Origin: Ettlia oleoabundans
Lineage: Eukaryota; Chlorophyta; Chlorophyceae; Chlamydomonadales
Direction: 5' to 3'
Length of the DNA: 22,146 nt
Assembly: GCA_019693395.1 (NCBI GenBank)
Contig: JAAMXP010000791.1
Location: forward strand, 1-22,146
Every line of letters starts with the position of its first letter. Position 1 is the first letter of the stretch. A program made the position numbers and the translations under genes. Of the stretch, positions 1-10,342 are shown piece after piece. The notes under the pieces were generated by a model. It had not been told where the DNA came from. It saw only the letters and a list, made by a program, of their open reading frames with translations, and made no database searches.

Positions 1-127
1 CCCCCCCCCCCCCCACCACCTTTACACACATGCACGACCTTACACCACCCACGCCTCTTGGGGTCGTGTTTCAGTCGTCGGATTCTTGACCGGAATCCTC
101 CCCTTTTCCCTTGGACCAACTCTGCAG
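1..127 (+). other. 3' end of an upstream intron of the LMBRD2-like gene
   Basis: The window opens with a run of C, which may mark an assembly gap edge. It continues pyrimidine-rich to the acceptor ctctgcag ending at 127. The next exon begins in phase 1, so coding sequence lies further left. Confidence 0.7.
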
Positions 128-3100
128 GTGCCCAGTTCCTGACTGAGCTCCTCTGCTTCCTCTTCCTGGCCTACCCCTGCGCCTGCGCATACTACTCACT
201 ATACAGGTAGGTGGACGAGTGGGTAGGTGGGTGGGTGCATATGGATGGGGTCATAGCTGGCTGCCTGCTTGCCTGCCTGCTGAGGACTGCCAGGCTGGCG
301 ACGCCTCTGTTTGGCTGGCGGGTTGAAATGTGATTCATGTGGGGGCGCGGCATTTGGGCCATGTGGACGTGGTGTCGGGCTGGTATGCAAGTGTGAGATT
401 GAGAATGAGCTGCATGAGGCGCAGGCTTATGGTGTCACATAAACTGTAAGTCAGCAGCCATGCACCTTCCCCCACCCCCTGCATTACCATAATTGACTGT
501 TGCTGCAGGTTGGGACGTTTTGCGTTTTACAGGATGGTGCCGCGCCACACGGATGCCTACTCCCTCTGCTACTCAGGCAAGGCCGCCTTCTTGCAGGGAA
601 AAGTGTTCCTACTGGCCAAGCTGCGATGCCCCGCTTGCTGCCCTTTGCCTTATCACCTGCACAGCGGTGGTGCCCGCGCCTTTCAACCTCATGATAACCC
701 ACTCGCCCGCTTCTTCCCGCCTGTCTGCAGCCCTGCTGATGTGTCGGTTTGCCGCCCCCTTGGCCTTCAACTTCATGGCCGCCATTGCCATGCCGGAGAC
801 CAAGGGGCACAATGTGCCGGTGGGTGGCTTGCCCGCAGGCTTAGTGCTTGTTGTGCATTGGGCATGGGCCCGGTTGTGCGTTATTCACAACAGTAACATG
901 TAATGCATTCATTTCCTCCTTCTTTTCCCAGTTCCCATTCGGAGACTTCTGTTCACATTGCGGTAGGAGTTTGGGTTAAAGCTGGGGGGCAGCATGTTGC
1001 CTGCTTTAATTCACCGCAACTGCCTGTCGGGTCTCCCTTTGCATTGTCCGTTCGCTGTCGCGCAGGATGTTTCAGACACGGTTTTCTACCACCAGTTTGG
1101 CCAGCTGATGATGCGTCAGCCGCTGGTGGGTGCCGCAGCTTGAGCGGGGGCTGCAGCTTGAAACACGGCACAGCCTGCTCGCCAGCCTACCCGCACGGCT
1201 ACTTGCTGTCCTTCCAGCCTGCCTACCTGCCTGCCTGCCTGCCTCTGCTCGTGCCTGTTTGCCCTGCCAGTTTGCGTTGGTCGATTGGCAGCGTCAGCAC
1301 ACCACCGCACTCATTGACTCACCTGGCCACTCCTCCTTACAAGCATTCACTTGCAGCAGTTGCTGGCCAGTTTGCAGAAGCTGCTGGCTACCAATGTACC
1401 CACCACCCACCCATGCCATGAGCCAACCACCAACACCAGAGCTGGCGTCACCACGCCTGCCCAACCATCCGCATAGCCACCCACACCTTCATGCAGATTG
1501 GCTGGCAGTTCACCACCTTTGCACCCGCCCTGCTGGTGCCTTACATGCTGCTGCTGGCCAGGTGAGCGGGTGGCCGTGCATGCAGGTGGGACACTGCGGG
1601 CGCAGCCGCAGCTTGCATCACGAAGGCAGCAGCAGCAGTAAGCAAGATCAAGAAGGCAGCAGGTGGCAGAGCACCAAAGGCAGGCAGGCAGCTGCAGCAT
1701 AGGGCAAGCTGGGTAGGTGACACAACCTGAGAGGCAGCAGCCGCAGCAGTCAGCGGCACCAACAGCGGCGGCAGCATGTGCCCACCCGCTACATCAACCC
1801 CCACCACGGCCTTCGGCTGCACTGACTGCTGGTCTGCTGCGCGTTGCTGTGTGTGCAGCGGCGTGTTTGGTCACCTGATGGGCCTGTTCAAGAGGGGAGA
1901 TGCACTCGAGGTGGGTGGGTGGCGTTGGTGGGTGGCTGGTTTAATCAGGCCAGAGGGGCACATTGGAACAGTGGGTTGGTGCGCAAACAGCACATCATGC
2001 ATGTAGCAAAGCATGGGCAGGGTTGGGTGGGGAGGCCAGGCCGGTGCGGGTGGAGGTTAGCATTACTCTACGACAACTGCCCCTGCTGTAAGCGACTTAT
2101 ATGCCCCAGGCCGCCGTTGCCTTCGCACTTTCTTCCACACCTTCACGTTGCTGACCCTGGCCAAGGCTGCAGCCATGCCTTGCCTGCTGTGTCTGCTGTG
2201 CCCTCTGCTGCGCTGTGTGCAGTTTGAGGATGAGTGGCAGAACGACAGCTACTCCGCAGCCGGCAGGCGCCTGCTCCTCATCGAGTCGGGTGGGTCCTCC
2301 CGATTAAATGCCGAGTGCTGTCTGCTTCCTGCTTTTGCTGTGTCTGCTGCCCAGGAAATGCAGACCTCATCAGTGTGCTGCTGTTGGGTTTGTACGTGAT
2401 CAAGGTTCCTACAAAACCTCTTAATTATTTGTTTTGGCATGCAGACAACGTCAGGAGTGGGCTGCCCCCGGGGCTCACAATTGAGCCAGGAGAGGGTGCA
2501 GCGGCGTCCGATGCGGGTCTCAGCGGCGGCGGTCGTGGCAATGCCGACGTGTCAGCGCCTGGAGGAAGCAGTGCCAGGCTGCTAGGCACGCTACGCAGTG
2601 CAGCGGCAGCCGCAGCAGCAGAGGAGGCAGCCACACAGCGCAATGGCGGGGGCCCTTGGTGGCGGCGCCTTGTGCCCGCCGGCATGGTTGGCAATGGCAG
2701 TAGCAGTAGCAGCGGCAGGCAGGGGGATGACAGCGATGGTGGGGGCGAAAATAGGGTGCCTCTGCAGTCGCATGGTGGGCGAAGCAGGTTTGGCAGGCTG
2801 GTGGGTTCAGCTGGTGGTACCGCCGGTGGCAGTGCTGATGTGGCGGGGTACAGCCTGCTGCCAGATCAGCCAGTCGCCTCCCTTCCAGTTCGCGCCCCTT
2901 CTCCGACCCGGTTGGGCCAGCAACAGCTGGGCAGGGCCGGCTCTGGCGCAGGCGGCAGCAGCGGCAGCCTGTTTGGCGGCTCGCCGTCCCTGCCGGGGGC
3001 GGCAACGGGGGGCATGAAGGCAGCACGTACCAAATTTCTGGCAGGAGCAATGGCCCCGGCAGTATGGCAGGTGCAGCCGAAACGGCAGGGTAGCTTGGAT

Positions 3101-3151
3101 GTAGAGGGAGCGGATGGCAATGGCGGACGGGGCGAGAGCAATTCTAGCTAG
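128..3151 (+). CDS. LMBRD2: LMBR1 domain-containing membrane protein (LMBRD2-like), 5' end outside window
   Basis: Polytopic membrane protein of the LMBR1/LMBRD2 family; the human member is linked to GPCR signalling, while the algal role is unknown. Exons: 128-206, 509-576, 731-819, 1066-1125, 1497-1561, 1859-1910, 2223-2289, 2445-3151; phases match throughout and about 395 codons are visible. Family signatures seen are HTDAYSLCYS, then CRFAAPLAFNF, then TVFYHQFGQLM, FAPALLVPYMLLL and GVFGHLMGLFKRGD. These follow the order of the C-terminal half of LMBRD2. Membrane-like segments lie in exons 128-206, 731-819 and 1497-1561. The last exon encodes about 235 residues rich in Gly, Ser and Ala, much longer than I expect for the family tail, ending TAG at 3149-3151. 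Intron 577-730 starts with GC. An alternative last-intron model keeps 2355-2444 as coding in the same frame. Family assignment is secure; the tail and last intron are less so. Confidence 0.9.
577..730 (+). other. GC-AG intron in the LMBRD2-like gene
   Basis: The exon ends TACTCAG and the intron begins GCAAGG, ending CTGCAG at 730. Only this donor restores the frame: the join gives YSLCYS followed by ALLMCRFAAPL, matching the family. The nearest GT donor (GTGTTC at about 602) is in the wrong phase. Confidence 0.75.
1217..1244 (+). repeat. CTGC tetranucleotide microsatellite
   Basis: About six to seven copies of CTGC (one interrupted as CTAC) within intron 1126-1496 of the LMBRD2-like gene. 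Confidence 0.85.
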
Positions 3152-3163
3152 AGACGAATGCTG

Positions 3164-3169
3164 AATAAA
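3164..3169 (+). promoter_or_regulatory. possible poly(A) signal AATAAA
   Basis: AATAAA lies 13 nt after the TAG stop of the LMBRD2-like gene, inside the 262-nt convergent gap 3152-3413. Chlorophytes usually use TGTAA, which is not present on the plus strand here, so this may be chance. Confidence 0.3.
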
Positions 3170-3413
3170 AAGCACACCCTCCCTCCCTCATTCATGCGTG
3201 CGTCTGCGTACCCCTTTCTGTTATTGCAACAACGACAAAGCGCTCAGCCAGTAATCTCATTGTATACGAGTCATCGATGCCATTTTGTGTACATTTCTAT
3301 GAGGCCCGCTCCATCCGGATGCGTAAGTACCCACCATCCTGGTACAATGCTGAATCTGCCACACAGCGTGCTTCAATGCTTCATTCAAAACGCTCGCAGT
3401 AGGGACAATGTCA

Positions 3414-6400
3414 TCACTCTGCCTCCACGCTGATGAAGCGGAACGTGACGTAGCAGTACTCCTGGCCGCTGGGCTCCACACGGTAGGCGGCGTACTCTGT
3501 GGGAACCAGCTTGCCGCCACCCAGAGCGCCCTTCACTCTGCGCGCATCGGTGGGAGCATGGGGGTGGCAGTGACCAGTCGAGTGAAGCGTCCCAGAGTTA
3601 GGCGGGTGCAAATAGATTCCGGACATCCCCCCCCCCTCCCCCCAAAAAAGGAAAAACAGTTACGTACGGAGCCACTTTTGGGCAAAGGAGAACGGTACGG
3701 TAGCTGTACTGCACCGTCCAAGGACTAGATAAAACCCTGTTTTGGCCCCGCCATTGCCGCTTTAAGAGTGTCGGCTCACACATGGGGCTCACTGGACACA
3801 GCTGCTCAGTAACATACACCTTAATCAGCAGTTGGCTGGTGCTGGCCAATCTGATCTTGCCAGCGGCTGGCGCAGGAGTGGCGGCAGAGCAGCGACCGGC
3901 ACCGGAGCAGGGGGGCCAGGCAGGCGCTGGGTGGCAGACAACAGTCAGTGGCAGGAGGCTCCGGCAACAGGAACCGGGGCAAGCACCCCACTCCTGGAGA
4001 CCTGCTTCTGCCAGCGCCCGGTGGCCCCAGAGCCTGGCCAGGGGTGGTTGTAGCGTTTCTTTCCTGCTGTTCCTGGTGTTGATTGAACAACAATGTGCAA
4101 CACTGAACACATATATACACAGCATTCCTTGCCGCGGCACTCCTCTTTTGTGCCCGTTCCTCGGCTGTGGGTCTACCTCCGGAGCATAGGCTCCGGACGT
4201 AAATTCCCCTCCCCCCCCAATTGGCGGCAGCGCCGCCACATGTCCGGAATCTATTAATCTATTTGCACCCGCCTTAGGTGTCAAGGAATGTTGGGGTTGA
4301 TAGGTTGGTGAATGGCTGGGTGGAACTGCATTATGCCCTTCTGCAACCTTAGCATGGGAAACCAGCAGAGGTAGTGTTGCCAGTTATCGCCCGGCCTCGA
4401 CCAGCCAGCCAGCCAGCACAAAACACCTGTCCATGCCACAGGCACCCTCCTTCAGCCCCAAATCGACGGGCCCCCGCTCACGGCATGCTCTTGTGGTCGC
4501 TGTATCGCACCACCCACGTGCGCCGCTCGGTGCCTCCACGTGGCAGCGGCCGCACGTAGTCATCAGAACGGAAGCTGCAGGGGCAGGAAAGGAGCTCTCC
4601 CGGCCTTAATGCATGCATGCTGGCAGTAAGGTTGGCAGCTGCCAGGCATGGAGAGCAGCGGGCGAGCAGGAAGGCAAGCGGGCACCCAAGGCAAGACGGT
4701 AAAATCAACTGCAACACCTGGTCGAAACAGGCAGGCAGGCAGGCCACATGGTACATGGGCACCTTCCCAGTATCACTCGCCGGTGGAGTGTTGATCTGCA
4801 GCCCCCACCCACGTACCTCTCCACCAAGCCGGTGTCTTTATCAAAATTAAATACACCGCTGACAGTGATTCCATGGTGGGTCAGCACAGCACGGGCCTCT
4901 GCACCCAGCCAAGTAGGCAGCACAACAGGCAACCGGGCGTGATCAATGGGAGCCAGCGCCAGCCACCCGGGAGCTGCAAAATGACACGATACAGCCAGCG
5001 CAGCCAGCCGCTATATGCAATCAGATGTCTCTGCATGTGATGGGCCCCTCACGCACTGTTGTCGCAGCTGGGGACCGCCTCCCAGCGCAGCAGCGGGCTG
5101 GGCAGCAGCGCCTGGGGGTAGCCCGGGGCCTCTGCAGCCACGCATAGCGGTTGGTGCAAGTGTGCAGGATGAGAAACGGATCAAACCAGCACAGTCCATA
5201 GGATGGGCCCAAGATGTATGCAGCGAGGGAGGCCAAGGGCACCCTTACAGCCCTGCATGCTGCTGCTGCCTCTACTGCCTGCTTCAACACAGCCCAACAG
5301 TTCATGATGTATGGCAATCTCGAGGGAAATCCTAAGTTATCAGGTAGGTTGCCCACCCATCCGCTCACCTGCCAGCCAGCGCACCATCAGGGCCCGGTCT
5401 GTCAATGGCCCGCTGCCTGCCAGGGCTGGCAGCCATCCCCAAAACCGCCAGTCCACGCAGCCCTTGCCGCCCACTCGACAGTCGTATCCTGCATGCGTGG
5501 CAGTGCGATAGCCGGTTTACACGGCTACTGAACTGCTGTAACTCGGCTGAAGGTTGCAGTTAAGGGGTTTGGCTTGTGCGCATGGCAGCTGGTGGGGCAG
5601 GCAAGTGCCGGGGATGCATGTGTCAACAGCAACAGCAGCCTGGCCGACATATGGGGCATGGGGCATGCAGGGGCAAGGCAGCACTGCAGCAGATAGCCAT
5701 GCAGAGCACGGCATGCCGACTTGCCTCTAAGCCCCATGGGCGGCATGAAACCGCAGCGTGCGCCCCAGAAGATGGCAGGAACCCTGGGGCTGACCACCTG
5801 CTTGGCCAGGAATGCACACATGAGCAGAGGATGCGTGAAGGGATTCTCATTGCCACGGGATTCTCATTGCCAACTCAATCAAGAAGCAAAACACTGCCTT
5901 GGCTTTGCAGGCAAGAGGTAATTGCTGCCGAGCTGCACGGCTGTTGTGGGTTGGCACTCGCACTGCAAGCAGCGCAGGCAGCCGGCAGGCTAGCAAACAG
6001 ATAGGAAGGGCCGCCTGTTTGGCAATGGCGGCAGGGAGGGCACCGGGCACCCAGGCAGCAGCACCTGTGTGGCGCTCAGGTCCCTCCAGGGCTGATCCTT
6101 GCCATGGCGGAACTTCCCTACCTGCCTTGCCGTTACGAGGCTGCACAGGATGTGGGGAGCAGACAGAACAAACTCACGCACAACAATAATCTGTCGCGTG
6201 CCGCCGCCCAAATTGCCCCTTGCGGCCGAATGCATGGACGCCCATGATGGAAGTAACCCTTTTTTCTCACGTAAATTTGTCGGAGATGGCGGCTACGCGC
6301 TCCAGATTGCGGTTTACACAGGCCGGCAGGTCGGCAAGGGCCTGTGCTGCTGGCTGTAAGGTAGCATAAGCCAGTTGGGCGGCGGCAGCTGCCGCCTCTC

Positions 6401-6485
6401 CGACCACGGCACTCCTGGCCGCAGACTCCTCCCTTTCATACGGGGCGGTGAGCCACGAGAACGGTATCAATACCGACCATACCAT
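3414..6485 (-). CDS. DUF6544-like protein of unknown function, nine exons
   Basis: Exons on the minus strand: 6485-6271, 6218-6182, 6121-6065, 5797-5725, 5488-5369, 5131-5057, 4898-4817, 4574-4482, 3537-3414. They total 876 nt (291 aa) and every phase matches. The start is the only in-frame ATG of exon 1. Features in order: ADLPACVNRNLERV; FRHGKDQPWRDLSATQ; VPAIFWGARCGFMP; WRFWGWLPALAGSGPL; YPQALLPSPLLRWE; VLTHHGITVSGVFNFDKDTG; RTWVVRYSDHK; and a C-terminal strand ending RFISVEAE. This succession (R-x-R-G strand, W...Q, PxFxWxA, Y..G.G..., FP.ALLP...RWE, FD..G) is what I recall of bacterial DUF6544 proteins, whose function is unknown. No signal peptide is obvious; an Ala-rich stretch follows the start. 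One intron (5724-5489) has a GC donor, and the last intron hosts a MITE. The exact DUF number is from memory. Confidence 0.8.
3601..3626 (+). repeat. Left terminal inverted repeat of the MITE
   Basis: 26 bp, identical in inverted orientation to the right end except for an 8-bp duplication (AATAGATT) present only on the right. Confidence 0.88.
4240..4273 (-). repeat. Right terminal inverted repeat of the MITE
   Basis: 34 bp; matches the left end but carries AATAGATT twice. A GGCGGC/GCCGCC palindrome at about 4223-4237 lies immediately inside. Confidence 0.88.
4728..4743 (+). repeat. CAGG/GCAG microsatellite
   Basis: Four tandem CAGG units in intron 4816-4575 of the DUF6544-like gene. Confidence 0.75.
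5489..5724 (-). other. GC-AG intron in the DUF6544-like gene
   Basis: On the minus strand the exon ends CTTAGAG and the intron begins GCAAGT, a perfect GC-type donor, closing with GCATGCAG. The join gives MGLRGYDCRVGG and keeps the frame; no suitable GT donor lies nearby. Confidence 0.82.
5840..5872 (+). repeat. 17-bp tandem duplication
   Basis: GGGATTCTCATTGCCA occurs twice, 17 bp apart, within intron 6064-5798 of the DUF6544-like gene. Confidence 0.9.
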
Positions 6486-7365
6486 TTCGCGCGGCTCCTT
6501 GCTTGATGGAGGATGGAGGAAGCCGAAACGAATGTCTGACTTCTTTGGGCAGACCTCGGCGATACCGTACTCTCGTTCAACTCTCGTTTTGAACGATAAG
6601 CGCAAGCTAGAATAAGATGCTATGCGTGTTGTGCTCCCTCCCTAGGGCGGGACAGTACGGCCTAGTGCTGTGCGGGACGGTCGGCAGAGTGCTGCGCACA
6701 GGTGTTAACCAAGGAACTTCCCCAAGGGACGCCAGTCTGTTCCTATTGCACCATCGAAATCCTACGAAGTATGTTTTACACTCCTTACCCTCAACCCCCG
6801 TACCTATGTCCACTCAAAGCTGACTCGCGTTCACACCTGCCACAGAACGGAAACGACGCTCCATACTCGATATGCACATGGTCTTCTACATATGACCCTT
6901 TTTGTAAAGGTGCACGCTGAATGCATATATCACAGCTGTTGCATTTTCCAGGTGAAAACTCTCGTCGGAAGGGAAAGAAAAGGTTCATTGCTTCAAAACT
7001 TGGCATTTAACAGTAACCGAGCTCAGCTGAGAGTCATCGCCAACAGCCTCTCGAAAGCGATGCCCAACTGCTGCCCCGAATCAACCGCTGCCGCCCTTGC
7101 CTGCAACAGGGCAGCGGCACACGGAACCAAAGCAGTTGATCACAAGCGAATCCAGAACAAGCGGGGAGCTCGCCTGCTGCAGGGAGCAGCTCTGTGCTTG
7201 GACACCTAGTCTAGCACGTATTGCAGCGAGACTTGGAGGGCCCAGCACTTTTGCCAACTACAGCACTTAAGCAGGGCTGATAGAACATGCAGCTGTATGG
7301 CTGTTCACTTGCAGTAACCATGTGAGATGCAAGCCAGAGTATGCATTGCCAGGCAGGAAGGGCTG
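6486..7365. other. Intergenic region between two tandem minus-strand genes
   Basis: Holds the 5' flank of the DUF6544-like gene and the 3' flank of the chalcone-isomerase-fold gene. It contains an 8-bp inverted repeat TCGTTCAA/TTGAACGA (6573-6580 and 6589-6596), which could form a hairpin in the 5' leader. A minus-strand TGTAA near 6776 might be a poly(A) signal. If the last exon of the upstream gene is spliced, 7378-7211 would be coding. No other gene is supported. Confidence 0.45.
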
Positions 7366-9613
7366 TCAAATGCCGACCTGCAGGCAGGCAGAGCAGGGAG
7401 GCAGCACGGGGGAACAGAGCACGGAGCACAGCAGGAGGCGGAACACAGGGGCAGCAGGCTCACGTGTCTGCCGCCGGACGTCATCGCTCTCAAGCAGCTT
7501 GCGCGCGCCGTTGGCCCACTCCTTCTTGGCATCGGGGACCACTGCAGCAGGCAGAACCAAACAACCACTATTATTGGGGTAGAAAGCAACCATTGGCGTG
7601 AATCTGTGAACACCCGCATGGGACATGATGCAAACGGCACACGATGTAGGCATCGAGTGTGCGGCAGTAAATGGTGCCACACACCTCGCACAGACACACC
7701 CTTGCACGTTCTGAACGAGGTGCGCGCGTTGCTCCATACGGAAATGCATTTTTCAAGCTGCCAACCCCGGTCACACGCACCAACCCCAGCGTATCAGCCC
7801 GGATACACCCCAGCAAACAATCTATGCCAAACCACACCCCCCTACTGGCCCACCCAGCAGCGCACCCGAGTTGCTGCCCAGGAAGATCTCATACAGGCCG
7901 CGGCAGAGCCCTGCTGATTCAATGCTTGTGTCAGCCACAATGGTTGACCAGTCAACGCGGCTGGGCCTCACTGCCACATCCAGGGTGGCATCTGCAGGCC
8001 AACCATGGTGGAATGCACCAATGCAGCAGCAACGTCGCTGCTGGCAAATGGTACACGAGGATGCGCAGTTGTGCAAAAAATACCTAGCCCCCTGAAATGC
8101 CATCAGAAGTGGCACAAGGTCAGCCGACCAAGCGTGGCATGTGCAGCAAGCTGCCTCCGCCACACCTACGCAGCACAGCATATGCATCTAGGCACGGCAA
8201 CACTGCCTGTGCAGCGGCACAGCGGTACTGCTTACCTGTGCGGTACATCAGTACTACGTTTGTGTCCTTGGTCAGCTTCTTGTCCAGGAAGAAAGACTTG
8301 AAGGCGTCCAGCGAGGCGGTGTCTGCACCAGCACAGCATGCGGGCACAGCGCGTGAGCATAGCAGCAGGCAAGGCATACAGCCATTTCACCCCTGCATCG
8401 TGCAGCAAATGCTATCGACAAATATCAGGTCTTGCAACAATCCACCCTGTGCTGCACAAGCACACACAGCACACACCCGCCAAAAGTCCTGTTCCCAACC
8501 TCAACCAACACCCACTGGCAGCGCGCATGCCAGATGCAGCCTTGCCAGCAACTGACACAGCCCGCGTCCTCGCCCGTCATGAGTTGCATTCCCACTCTGC
8601 ACAACCCTGACCGACCAGAAACATTGCCAAGCAATAGCGCAGTACCAGCCTCGTCCGCACCACTCACCCCCCATGAGCCGCATCCGTGGCGCCAGCGCCT
8701 CCTCGATTGCCTCCACAAACTGGCTGCCCTCCACGTCCCGCGCCAGTTGCAGCTGCAACGCCTTGACGCACCCACCGTCGATCAGCGCCTGACAGAAGTC
8801 ATCGTCACTCTCAAAGAAGCCGCCCCTGTTGGTGCAAGAAGAAAAGCGGCGATCAAAGGAGGAAAGAGCCACGAGTGGCAAATGAGTGGGAACAGCTAGA
8901 AAACGGTCAGTGGGTTCACACTTTTGCCATGCTAGTACCAGCATGCGTCACCCGCTGAGTGCACCACGTGTAGGATTGCTTGCATAAACTGGCCTCATCC
9001 GCTCCCTCGCACCTCCCGCCTGCCGTCCCTATTCGCTTCCTTGCACCGATTCAGCTACTGGCACCACCTGTTCAGCTTGTTCTGCTGGCTGGCCTGCACC
9101 CACCTGTTGCGCACACCCAGCTCCCGTGCCATCTTTTCTGCCTCAACATAGAGGGCCACAGCATACACCTTGACCCCGATGAACGCAATCTTCTTGCTCC
9201 TGCACAGGGTAGCACGCAGGGGCAGTGAGGCGCAGTTGAGAGGCACATGCGGGGCTCTGAACCACTAAAGCAACGTCAGCCGAGCACGCCAGGACAACTG
9301 GCCTAGGGGACCCTTCTCCGCAGCAACGCGGATTCAAATGATCCTCTTTGAGGCAGGACAACCCAACCGGTGGCAGTCACCTGCAGCCGGCGCCGACGCA
9401 GCGCATCTCATCCCCCAGCCACATTTTCTGCACCAGCGGGAACTCAATGCCGGTGGCGGCCTCCTTGTAAGTGAGCAGCGCTTGTGGGGAGGCAGCCATC
9501 CCGCCCCTACTGCGCCGAGATGCGCGGAGCTGCCGCCAAGGCGCCGCCAGCTGCGTGGGAGTGCCCAGGAAGGGCGCGGCGCCACGCGGCACGCCCGCCG
9601 CCAGCACCTTCAT
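7366..9613 (-). CDS. Chalcone isomerase-fold protein, plastid fatty-acid-binding (FAP)-like
   Basis: Exons on the minus strand: 9613-9381, 9199-9104, 8825-8668, 8322-8236, 7991-7866, and from 7541. The start ATG at 9613 opens a basic, Ala/Ser/Arg-rich leader of about 40 residues that looks like a chloroplast transit peptide. The CHI fold follows: TGIEFPLVQ, then SKKIAFIGVKVYAVALYVEA (hallmark strand pair), SLDAFKSFF, NVVLMYRT, VDWSTIVADTSIESAGLC, LCRGLYEIFLGSNS and VVPDAKKEWANGARKLL. Stromal FAPs of plants and algae share this fold and bind fatty acids; true chalcone isomerases make flavanones. An alga favours the FAP type, but catalytic residues cannot be checked here. The C-terminus is uncertain: reading through gives a stop at 7366, while a good GTGAGC donor after 7464 and acceptor at about 7379 would give a different tail ending at 7211. 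Confidence 0.86.
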
Positions 9614-10342
9614 CAAGACGACCTACGTTTGTTTGAAGCGGCGACGTCGGCAACGATGTGACAGTCAAGATCCGCCTGGTAATCAAAAAGTTAGCCCGCA
9701 GCATAAGGCCGAGTCACCTCACCTTGGTGCTGGGTCTGGCGCTGGTTACGCAGCAGTGCCTGCACACGTGATATAAGATTGTATTGGTAAGGTCATCGAG
9801 GGGTCGAGGGTGAGCAATGCGGTTCTGCCAAGCACCGTTTCCACCCACCTCATCGTAGCCATCGCTGCTGTCCTGCTGCCCGCGAGACGATGAACAAGGC
9901 AAGGAGTACAGCGCAGCAGGCTACAGGGTTTGCCAGAATGAGTGCCAGCAGTGACGCAGCACGACAGCACGACAGCAGGGTTTCGCTAGGTGTATCGCAT
10001 CTGCAAGGGTACGCCCTTCTTCGCCATTATCCTGGCTGATTCCTGGGGAGTTGCTTGGTTTTACCAACGCCACAAATGGCGGGCTGGGTGATCCCCAAAG
10101 GGCGAGAGTTCCACCCCGTTGGCGCGAAAAATGAGTATAGGTCAGTTTGTGGTGATTGAAGACTCGCAGTCTGATCGGAATTGGCCAGGTCAACCGAGCC
10201 CGCCGACACCCTCTGCGGGCACGAGCGAGTGGCCAGCCCGTCTGAAACGAGTAACTTGAACTCACAAATATCGGGGGAATGCCGCAATCAAGAGCCGCCT
10301 GCCCCACGTCAGCGCCCCACAGTGGCCAACCGCCCTCCCACC
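9614..10342. other. Divergent intergenic (shared promoter) region
   Basis: 729 bp between the head-to-head starts of the CHI-fold gene and the 239-aa gene. No reading frame with exon-like boundaries or recognisable protein was found. A GATATAAG stretch at about 9770 is AT-rich, but its orientation and use as a TATA box cannot be judged. Confidence 0.5.

Larger units (their letters stand above)
3601..4273. mobile_element. Non-autonomous TIR transposon (PIF/Harbinger-like MITE) in an intron
   Basis: A 673-bp element bounded by inverted repeats starting GGCGGGTGCAAATAGATT and reaching CCGGACAT on both sides, flanked by direct TTA at 3598-3600 and 4274-4276. Beyond the perfect part, similar subterminal motifs recur inverted: TTACGTACGGAGCC near 3659 and its near copy near 4190-4203. 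C-rich tracts sit just inside both ends. A 3-bp TTA duplication is the habit of PIF/Harbinger elements. No transposase motif is visible, so it looks non-autonomous. It occupies most of the 944-nt last intron (4481-3538) of the DUF6544-like gene. Its edge is 63 bp from the splice acceptor. Without the element and one TTA the intron would be 268 nt, like its neighbours. Confidence 0.85.

Noticed and set aside
5160..5352. Open stretch reading VPLASLAAYILGPSYG on the minus strand
   Set aside because: It lies in an intron of the DUF6544-like gene. Joining the flanking exons directly gives MVRWLAEAPGYPQALLP, in phase and family-like.
9301..9360. TTCAAAT motif suggesting a tRNA T-loop
   Set aside because: No surrounding cloverleaf stems could be found on either strand.
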